Assembly (NCBI RefSeq): GCF_001540865.1
Contig: NC_033636.1
Coordinates: forward strand, 4,360,784 to 4,424,783
Reading direction: 5' to 3'
DNA: 64,000 nt
DNA from: Ananas comosus
Taxonomy: Eukaryota; Streptophyta; Magnoliopsida; Poales; Bromeliaceae
Both the position numbers and the translations under genes were made by a program. The number at the start of each line of letters is the position of its first letter. Position 1 is the stretch's first letter. The notes below the pieces were generated by a model, which saw only the letters and a program-made list of their open reading frames with translations, did no database searches and was not told where the DNA came from. Shown here in pieces: positions 47,652 to 57,022 of the stretch.

Positions 47652-48195
47652 CTGCTTATTGGACTAACATGTGTTTGCCTCCTTTGGACCTGTTGGTCGA
47701 GCTCTTCTCTTGAGTGGCCGTACCCACTGGGAGCCATGAAGTTGGTTCTCACTCTACGTTGTTTTGGGGTGTTACAGGTTCGCACGTGAGCGGCGCGGTG
47801 GCGCGAGGAAAGGGCGTAGCTTCGTAGGTAGCGCCCTACCCCAGAGACCAGAGATACAAGTACCCCATGTCGGTATAGCCTAGGGGTATAGAAAAAGGAA
47901 AGAACAAGAATGTATCAAACTTATAATAAATTTGTAATAACTAGATTGTAATTTGGAAACTGAATGTAAAAGAAACTGTGATGTAAAAATGTAAGCTGGT
48001 GAATGCTTGTAATAACTTAGTTGTTTATGTTTTTGATACTTCCTTATGCAATCTATGCTTGATTTCTGTTCCTGGCTGAAACATCGTGAATTGTATTGAT
48101 TGTGACGCCTAGGACGTACAGGAAAAACTCTGTCCGTTCGGCGGTCTGTCGGCGTGCCCGAATCCGACCAAATAGGCGGGTGTCGAGGCGTGACA
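46901..48195 (+). mobile_element. LARD A left LTR, second part
   Basis: It resumes exactly after the B duplication and matches 53237-54528, including three copies of 'catgttcctctccc' and a (TA)n tract at 47624-47651. It ends in GAGGCGTGACA at 48195. Non-coding. Confidence 0.9.
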
Positions 48196-48202
48196 GATAA
48201 GA

Positions 48203-48214
48203 TGGTATCAGAGC
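48203..48214 (+). promoter_or_regulatory. LARD A primer-binding site
   Basis: TGGTATCAGAGC (initiator-Met tRNA complement) lies seven bases after the left LTR. Confidence 0.9.
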
Positions 48215-51200
48215 ATAAAAGAAACATAAAAAGAATAATAGAAAATGGTTTAGTTGGATCTAGGAGACCCGAGGATAGCAAACCATAGGAGATTAAGGCT
48301 CATGAGAGACGAGGACTTGTGACTTTTGGCGAAAGATAAATTGATTGGGTTATGTTGTAAACCTCTAAAACGGATGTTAGAGGTAGACTCAAGGTGAGGC
48401 TTATTCTCAACAGAGGGTGTTCATGTTGGGTGCACACAACATGAAGCCGAGTGATGAGAATAGACGCCCTTGCGTAACTTTTGTCCGATTTGAGTTGGTA
48501 TTAAGTTTCTCGTGTTCGACCTTGAAGGTCGAGGATTACTAGAGTTGTCGCGTTTTAGGAAGCGATAGCACTGCGTAGGCGATCTTCGTTAGATCGGCGC
48601 GGGATGGGCCAAGTGGCATCCCTGGGCAATTTAGGCGAGCGGAGACTTGAAACTTCGCGAGTTTTGGCGGCCCTCGTGACCTTTGAGAAATTAACGGGAT
48701 CCTCGTCGTGTTAAACCACTTCTGGTCGAATTGACCAAAATGCATCGAGAGAAATAGTTGGACAAAATCCAATTGACATTCCAACAATGCTGGAAGGGTT
48801 AAAATTGAGTTCCAAAAGAGTTAAGGAGGTTTTAGCATTGCTCGGCGCGAGGCAGAGTCGAAAGGGAGCTAAAATGGCAATCTCGGCAAAGTGTACCGGT
48901 ACAATATTCATGCTGTACAGGTACAACCATCGCAAACCGAGAGCAGAATGCTCTCAGGTTTGCCTCTACGCGAGTGCGTTACCGGTAACACCCCTGGTGT
49001 GTACCGGTACACTTTGGCAGAACCCGAGTAGTTGCTCGCGGGTTTGCCTCTGCGAGATCATGTTACCGGTGACAGGGTGGCCCGTACCGGTACACTTTGG
49101 GTCTGACAGCAAAAATAAATCTGCTGCAATTATGGAAAAGAGAGGGGTTTAGATGTGATTGTGGCAGCTTGCAAAATGGCCCCAACTCCTCCTCACTTGA
49201 TCACAGCCTAAGACCACCCAGCATGTGGTTTTTCTCCCTCTATTTCTCTAGGAGCCCTTCCCGAGTGTGGATTGGTGGAGATTAGAGGAGATTTGAGGAT
49301 TAGACCTTGTGGATAGAACAAGGCGGTGCAATTGTGCGAGAGGGAGCGTGAGTCTAATGGCAAGGAAAAAAGAAAATAGGACGGCCAACGAGTGGATTCG
49401 GTGGTCCGTCAAGTTCTCAATTGAGTGCAATGTGTTTGTGCTCGTGATTTCGAGTTCCGGGGACCTACTGTATTCGGTCCTTGGTGAGATGTGTCGTTTG
49501 TGGGTATTTTCGTTACCCACAACAGTGCGAGCTACGAGAGGGCGTTGAGGACAATGCAACCTAAGGGTTCGCGGCAAGCGCCGGGTGGCCGTAGATAAGC
49601 GACCCAGGTTGAGGAACCTGCTGCTGACGACGTCGTTGCAGGTATGAGTTATTGATGCAAGCATATGTTTTGCATGATGTGAAGTTGATGCATTGCATGC
49701 AATGGTTATGTGGTTAATTACTATTGTCGTGTATGAGCATAGTAGAGACCGAGTGGACGGGTAAGTATAGATACCTGGGCATGCTCGTGTTGTGAGGGCG
49801 TAGTAACTGCCAGTACAGGGATAGAGCCAGATGGCACTAGTGAAGTGCTAGTAGTGATCTATGGCGAGAAGTGAGACTCGCGGTAGAGATAGAAGTGGCG
49901 AATCGACTCTCAAAGCAGTATGAGTAGTAAATTGCGAGAGTTGAGCCATGATGCTTATGGGCACCCCAGTAATCCGGAAATTTCGGATGTCATTTCGGTA
50001 GGTCGAACAGTGAAAGTGAATCACTGTTGATAAAACAGTTGGTTAGTCGCCAAGTACTAGCACGTGGGCCTTGTAGTACCTCGATGTGAGGTAGGAGGGT
50101 CATGCTTGTGTAGTCAGCGTGCATAGGCCAGAATTGCCTAATGCTGGACTTAGTGTGGAGCGCTATAGAGGCGTGTGACGTTCGAGTAGAGTTACTCGTG
50201 GAGTGCGGATTTAGTTCAGCCAAGTGAGTGTGTTGGCAGTAGCACTTAAGCTCTGCGAGGTGTGAAGCGTGCCAGGGAATCACTCGTAGGGCGGATGGCT
50301 CGCACTAGGTACCTAGGAGCCGGTAGTCATACGTATGCTCGATAGAACGCGTCATGTGATTGATAGTACACCGAGAGTACGATGGTGACCCAACCTGGGG
50401 ATCTATAACGGTTTGGGGTCTTAGTTGCTCCTGGTTGGAGTGTGTGCGAATTCCCAAGTGAGAATTTCGCCCGATGATAATTGGGTCTGCATTTGCGGGC
50501 GAGAGACGCTGCGTATTAAGACAGGTTTAGGCGGTAGGCCTACGTAGGATTGGTAGCCTTTGGTCCACCTGTGGAGACTGAAGAAAGCGATTTGGCGGAT
50601 AGCCTTATCGAGGAGTTTAGCTTGGATTCACGAACGGAGTGTTCGTGTGAGCTCATTGCGAAAATAATTTGACGTTGATCGTGGCATGTGGTATCAGATG
50701 ATGAAGTACTCCTTGTGAGACATCAAACTAGTGAAAGCCACGTGATGTTGGAGACTATGCTCGTAAGCGAACTAAGACTTGAGATGTGCCGAAGTGGGCC
50801 ATCTCACATTAAAGTTAAAGGTCAGTGCAAAATTAGAGCACTCACGACGGAGCAATGCATCGGTGATATTGCTTTTAAGCAATGTCAGTGATCGAATCAG
50901 AATGTATTCCCTGAAAGGAAGGTAAGTGCAAAGAAGAGTTCTTTATGTACCCAATGGCGAGTGGTGTTGGAGCGCGTAGAGTCGTCGAGTACCGACTTGC
51001 GCTGCCACTATGACTTGCAAGACCTGTGATGCACTTTTATATCATACTTTGCAAATGTGTTTAGGATTAAACCAACGTCCTTTAGTATGAGCCGCTTCTG
51101 GAACCACGATAGTGTGAAGCCGCTTGGGAGTGGGAGAATGAGTTGGTACCCCCAATTGCTCGCGGAGCTGAATTGATGCGTGGTTTGAATTTCGCGGACG

Positions 51201-51224
51201 AAATTCTTTTTGAAGGGTGGAGAA
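48215..51224 (+). other. LARD A internal domain, non-coding
   Basis: There is no long open frame and no similarity to Gag or Pol. The part 48720-49140 resembles the U3 of the G2/G1 LTRs on the plus strand, sharing the 'gcattgctcggcgcgag' and 'ttggacaaaatccaattgac' words. It carries ACCGGT sites at about 48895-49095. A ct-rich, leader-like stretch follows. The last 480 bases resemble the internal remnant of D. The domain ends in the polypurine tract. Confidence 0.8.
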
Positions 51225-54200
51225 TGTAACATACCGGATTTTGATATAAAAATAATAAATAAATAAAAATAGTGTAAGATACTATTTTTATTGAATTTAG
51301 AGAGGTAAAATATAAGTCAGAAGTGACTTGTGCTGAAATCGGAATGAAAACAGAAGATTTATAATTTTCTGTTGGAAACGGGACAGATAAATTAGCAGAA
51401 AATGCACAGTGTCAGAAAATTATAAAAACTGGAGGATAAGTCAGAATTATTTTTATGAGGCTATATTTAAAGTTTCATATCATTCTGACACCCGGAAGGT
51501 AGAAAATAAAATCCGACAGCTATCTGATAAAGATTACAATTCGATATAATTTTCGGTGACCAAACGGGGTCGAAACTGAAATGTTAAAATTTCTTTGTAC
51601 TTATTTAGTAAAACTGAGCCTGACTGTCAAATTTGAGTGCAAACGGACATTCAGAAGGGCTCCGGCGAAAAATGTCAGTTTTAAACTGCCTGGAGTGAAT
51701 AGTGTTTGAGGGGCTATTATGTAATTAAGCTTGCCTTTCTCTTGTCATCTCCCACAGCCGACCACACCACCAACACACGCACGCATGGAGAGGGGGAGAG
51801 AAACCTTCATTTCTCTCTCTAAATATCTCTCTCATCTCTCTAAATCTCTCTCTAAAAATTGGAGGGTTGGTGGAGAGCGAGCTTGCGAACGCGTTGGGAG
51901 CGACAGATCGAGCTTTCGTGCGGCCGTTGGAGCGGCGTGCTTTCGTCGCGGCGTTCACATTTTGGTAAGCTTTTGAGATTTTGTTTAAATCCTTCATGAA
52001 TGATGTTCTAGTAGTATCTATAGTGTTCTAAACATATTTGCTCCATTTAATTTCGATTATTTGGAGGTTATTTGTATATTAGGGCTCCGAATGGGGTTTT
52101 GTAAAATAGTAGGGTTTGATCTCATTTGACCCTCCGTAAACCTAATTGCTAGGTAAACGAACGCGTTGGCGAGGTCGGTTCGGTAATTTGTCGAGCCGTT
52201 GTAAAGATATTGAAGAAACGGACTATTTAGCTTCGTTTCCGCCTGGAGGGCCGAGCCGACATCATAAAATCATGAAAACGGATTTGGAGCACCGTGGCAC
52301 ATAACCGAAGACCTATAATTTTCGGAGCAGCGATTCGACGCACAGTTGGTGAGTATTAGCAAAATCGGGCCGAACCGGACACGGGTGCCGCGGGAGGCCG
52401 ATTGCAAGTGTCGACAAGCAATCGGAAAGCGATTTGAGGTGGGTTGTGTTTACCGAAGCGACTAGGTCGCCCCACATGTCAAAGCAGAATATGGATTTTT
52501 GTTGATGCATATGTATGTGTATACTGGCATGTTAGCATTATGTAAATGTATGCTAGTGGGTAGAATACATGCTAGTGATAATTGCATAATAATGCATTAG
52601 AAAGAACATGCTAGTAAGTAGATGCAAGTGATGTGCAGGTTGGCATTGTAATGTGCTAGGTGAAAGATAATGCATGTAAATCTAATTGATAGGTTTAGGG
52701 AATCATGCATGTGAACCTATTTGTTAAATGGAAACATAGACATGCTAGCATCATGTAAATACTTGCTTGTTGATGATTGCATATAAATATTATGTTTGCT
52801 AGTTGATAGTTGCATGTTGATGCATTAGAAGTGCATGCTAGTTGATAATGGCAAATTGCTATGTTGAAGTATATGCTAGATGTTATTTGCATGTGACATG
52901 TTAGCCTACATGCTAGAAGAGAGCATAGTGACATAATGAGAAAAGGCTAAGTATAATATGCATGTTGATAACGCGGATGTTTATAGAAACTCGATGTGGA
53001 CAATTAGGTATTCAGTAGATCGAGTGGCATTAACCTAGTGTTAATAAACATTGGTCGAACAAAGATGACATTGAACCTAGTGTTAGTAAAATAGGTTGCA
53101 TTGAACCTAGTGTCATGGACATAGATTGGATAAGAGTGACATACGAACCTAGTGTTAATAAACATAGGTTGAGCATTAACCTAGTGTTGTTGAACCTAGG
53201 GTAAATCATGTGTGGCATTAACCTAGTGTCGTGAACATAGGTTGTGAACTCGACCTAGAGTTAAAGTGAACCTAGGTTATGTGATTGAGGTATTAAACCT
53301 AGAGTCAGTTGGACCTAGGGTGGAAAGTGCATTGGACCTGGTTAGGTCGATACTATAGGATTTGAGACCAACCCTTGAGCTATTTAAAGTGGATTCCGGA
53401 ATCCCGAGACTTGTGAGCTCGATAGTTTTTGGCCGCGGGTGCATGTGGCATGTTCCTCTCCCACCGGAAGAACCTTGAGGATTATGACTGAGCAAGAATA
53501 GAGAGTGCTAGGGTGTATACGGCATGTTCCTCTCCCTATCAGGGATCTCGGCTGCGGGTGTATGCTGCATGTTCCTCTCCCACCGGGGGATCCCTGACCA
53601 CGGTGTACGGACCTTCGGGCGAACCGTTTGGCGATGTGGTTCTTGGCTTGTAAGCTGAGGTGCATGTGAGAATTCCTTTGCCTCGAGCCGTGCAGAGCGC
53701 GGATTATCCGCAATTGATTGACTCGGGGCCGAGTCGGGTGGCTAGCTGGAATAAGGTAGATAGAACCTTGAGAGCTAGTGGTAAATGTGATAAACCTAAG
53801 GTAATAGAAACCTTAGAGTTGGATGATATGAACTAAAGTTAGCAAGATTGAATGTAGAATCAATAGATCTACTAGTTGTTGCATATATATTCATGTTGCA
53901 GATAGCATGGCATCGTTACAGTTGTGAGGCAAGGCATGGTAATGTTAGTTGCATATTTAAGATAAATATATATATATATATATCTATCTGCTTATTGGAC
54001 TAACATGTGTTTGCCTCCTTTGGACCTGTTGGTCGAGCTCTTCTCTTGGGTGGCCGCACCCACTGGAAACCATGGAGTTGGTTCTCACCCCACGTTGTTT
54101 TGGGGTGTTACAGGTTCGCACGTGAGCGGCGCGGCGGCGCGAGGAAAAGGCATAGCTTCGTAGGTAGCGCCCTACCCCAGAGACCAGAGATTGCAGTACC

Positions 54201-54528
54201 CCGTGTCGGCATAGCCTAGGAGTATAGGGCAAGGAAAGAACAAGAATGTATCAAACTTGTAATAAATTTGTAATAACTAGATTGTAATTTGGAAATTGAA
54301 TGTAAAAGAAACTGTGATGTAAAAATGTAAGCTGGTGAATGCTTGTAATAACTTAGTTGTTTATGTTTTTGATACTTCCTTATGCAATCTATGCTTGATT
54401 TCTGTTCATAGCTGGAACATCGTGAATTGTATTGATTGCGACGCCTACGTACAGGAAAAACTCTGTCCGTTCGGCGGTCTGTCGGCGTGCCCAAATCCCA
54501 CCAAATAGGCGGGTGTCGGGGCGTGACA
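51225..54528 (+). mobile_element. LARD A right LTR (3.3 kb)
   Basis: This is the uninterrupted LTR from TGTAACATACCGG to CGGGGCGTGACA. It follows the polypurine tract and is followed by the duplication GCACT. It has a ct-rich leader at 51795-51860, (TA)n at 53967-53984 and the U5 block GTCCGTTCGGCGGTCTG at 54465-54481. It gives the unbroken reference for the split left LTR. Confidence 0.92.
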
Positions 54529-54533
54529 GCACT

Positions 54534-55850
54534 ATTCATGGTCTTCAAATTTTTGTTGTCCTCTTCAATATCCAATAAACGACGCCTCAACTTCTTATTG
54601 TGCTTGGTCATCTTTTTCGAATCAATAAGAAGTTGGTTGTATGCTTCCGCTATATCCTCGTCGTTTGATTCCTCCTCGCTTTCACCGATATCGCTCGAAG
54701 TACCTTGCACGGAAGGAGAAATACTAGAATTAGAAACAATTGAGGATAAGCACATAACATTAGACGAAGGCAAAGAATTATTAGCAAGTAAAGCAATATG
54801 ATCATCCTTTTCTTCGTCACTTGAAGATGATTCACTCGAAGTAGAATTATCCCAAGTTTTTGCTTGCAAAGCCTTTTGTCTATAAGTCTTCTTAGAAGGA
54901 CAATCCGTTGCAATGTGACCGTAGCCTTTACATTTGTAGCATTGGATTTTCCCTTCAAACTCATCTTTCATTCGAAGATTTTGCAAGTTTTTTATCCTTA
55001 GATTTTAAATTAGAAGAATGCTTAGAAGAGGATTTAAGCTTTGAAGATGAAGGTTTGTTCGATTTGCTCTTTCGAAAATTCCGGCGAAACTTCTTCGTGA
55101 GGAGCGCAAGTTGATGTTCGAAATCAGCGAGCGAAATATATCCGTCGGAATCCGAGTCGTCTTCTTCTTTCTTTGTTGATTTGAGTGCCACCCCTGTGCT
55201 TTTAGAAAAAGACTTGGAAGAAGATAGGTTAGTAGGAAAAGTGATCTCATACGTTTGTAAAGCGCCTACTAACTCTTCGACTTTCATCTCATTCTGTTGC
55301 TTAACGGTTTCAATCGCGGCAACATTTGCCCGAAAGCGTTCTGGAAGAGTTCGAAGAATCTTTCTAACAACTTTAGCATCCGAAATTTTATCTCCCAAGT
55401 TAGCGCATGTATTGACAACTTCTTGTAGTTGCGTATAGTACTCGGTAAAGATCTCGTTTTCTTCCATAAAAATCGAGTCAAATTTGCTTGTTAGCATTTG
55501 TAATTTTTGAACCTTTACTAAGCTTGTTCCTTCATGCGTAACTTGTAGAGTATCCCAAATTTTCTTTGCCGTTTCACATGCCGAAACACGAGTAAACTCC
55601 GTTTGCGATAAAGCATTGAATAAAGCATTAATTCCTTTACCGTTAAACGAAGATGACTCGTTTTCATCTTTTGTCCACTTGTTTCGCGGTTTAGAGACGG
55701 TAGCACCATCGACAACTTCGGTAGGATGTTTCCATCCGAATTCAATAGCTTTCCATACCCGCTCATTGATTGCGATTAGAAAAGCTCTCATGCGAATTTT
55801 TCAATAGGCATAATTCGTGCCGTCAAAGAGCGGTGGTCGATTAATGTTAC
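54534..55850 (-). pseudogene. Copia I Gag, N-terminal and central part
   Basis: The capsid region (54961-55791) has WKAIEFGWKHPTEV, NALFNALSQTEFTRV, AKKIWDTLQVTHEGT and FTEYYTQLQEVVNTC, as in the UBN2/copia gag family. A frameshift near 54970 separates it from a CCHC knuckle CYKCKGYGHIATDC, a Ser/Glu-rich acidic region and a coiled coil (LLIDSKKMTKHNKKLRRRLL) that runs into LARD A at 54533. The natural N-terminus lies upstream: RPPLFDGTNYAY is followed by TGA where a Trp is expected (about 55802), so the Met at 55791 is internal. Two knuckle sites in one Gag, here and in the downstream part, fit Sireviruses. Confidence 0.85.
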
Positions 55851-55887
55851 CGCCTTCTGCTATTAGATAACAATTTATCTAGATCCC

Positions 55888-55899
55888 GCTCTGATACCA
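55888..55899 (-). promoter_or_regulatory. Copia I primer-binding site
   Basis: TGGTATCAGAGC on the minus strand lies two bases from the LTR end at 55902. Confidence 0.9.
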
Positions 55900-55901
55900 A
55901 T

Positions 55902-57022
55902 TGAAAGTTTTGAGGAGCCCAAGGATCTATCTAGATTGTATCTAACACCTAGAGGGGGGTGAATAGGTATAATAGCCAAAAACCACAAATTTCAATGCGA
56001 TAAAAATAAATACGGAAAATAAAAATCACATCGAGATTTACATGGGAAGACTCCAACTTGGAGTAAAAATCCCACGGGACCAACACGCGAAAAAATAATT
56101 CACTAAGAGAAAAGATTACAAGGTAATTACTGACTCCACGGACTCAACCTCTCTTAACCTCCTATGAATATCGCGCAATCCTCCGGGTTGTCCACGCCCT
56201 TATGTTCAAATCCACGAACGCCACGTTCCGAATCCACGAAATGCCTCCACTCCGAATCCACGAAGCTCACAATCCGAATCCACGAACCGCCGTCAATCAC
56301 GCCGAATCCACGACGCCGTCATGAAGAACATCATGTGTATGGTGATCCTCCGCTTAGAGTATCGATGAAAACTAGGAAAGAGAACTCCAAGCGAAGCGAA
56401 AATCAAATCGACATATAGATATGAAATTTCAATATCTTGATTTGACCTAAAAGAGGCTAATATGTAGAAAATAGGTTTTAGATGAAATCCGAGCCTCTAG
56501 GGTTTCTCAAACATGTATTTTCGTGATGCTTGATCTGTTAGAGAACCCCAATAGCTTATTTATAGACTTTAGAATCAATTGGAGTCGGATTAGAAAGTTT
56601 TCACGATTTTACACTGTGTACCGGTACACTTTAAGCTGTCACCGGTTACACGATGACGGAACGAAAAAACTGACGAAACAGTGAAACCGGTTACATGTTG
56701 ATGGCTGTACCGGTACACATTTTGTACCGGTACACTTCTGATGCTGTACCAGTACACTTTGCAAATTTTCACCGTTTCGGGTTTTGCAAAGTTTCGATGC
56801 ACTTTCTAATCCAGTAAATTTTGATATTATGATTCTAATACCTACAACTAAGTATAAATCACCATAACATGAATTAACACTTTACCTGGGCATCGTGATT
56901 CACATCGTGAATTATTTTCCAATTTCTTCGAAATCTTGAATTCTTTGATCTTCGACGATACGCACCGATTCTTCAAGACTCTGACTCACTTCACGAAACT
57001 TGCCAACACACAAGGCTTAACA
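55902..57022 (-). mobile_element. Copia I 5' LTR (1.1 kb)
   Basis: On the minus strand it runs from TGTTAAGCCTTGTGTG (57022) to CAAAACTTTCA (55902). The palindrome cluster at 56616-56756 (TGTACCGGTACA, AACCGGTT and one variant with CCAGT) lies upstream of a TATA-like TATAAATAAG at 56555-56564. The end has the 'cacccccctctaggtgttag' block. A run of 'ccacgaa' repeats fills 56210-56310. Confidence 0.88.

Larger units (their letters stand above)
41185..54528 (+). mobile_element. LARD A (large non-autonomous LTR element)
   Basis: It is bounded by the exact duplication GCACT (41180-41184, 54529-54533) in Copia I gag. The left LTR is 41185-43196 plus 46901-48195 (3307 bases after removing B). The right LTR is 51225-54528 (3304). 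A primer site TGGTATCAGAGC is at 48203-48214 and a polypurine end AAGGGTGGAGAA precedes 51225. The 3029-bp internal domain encodes no Gag or Pol. In the first 400 bases the LTRs differ at about 18 sites, mostly transitions, so A is older than D. The LTR ends match the Tekay type (TGTAACATNCCGG ... GGGGCGTGACA), so a Tekay relative probably mobilised it. Confidence 0.92.
36630..57022 (-). mobile_element. Copia element I (Sirevirus-like, no pol)
   Basis: Minus-strand order is 5' LTR (55902-57022), primer site (55888-55899), gag (54534-55850 and 40477-41184, split by LARD A), about 1.4 kb non-coding, a 'plant transposon protein' ORF (37554-38914), several polypurine tracts and a 135-bp start of the 3' LTR (36630-36764). 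The two Copia LTR starts share TGTTAAGCCTTGTGTGTTGG. Protease, integrase, reverse transcriptase and RNase H are absent, so the element would depend on enzymes from a relative. The 3' LTR is truncated, so its target duplication cannot be tested. Confidence 0.8.
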
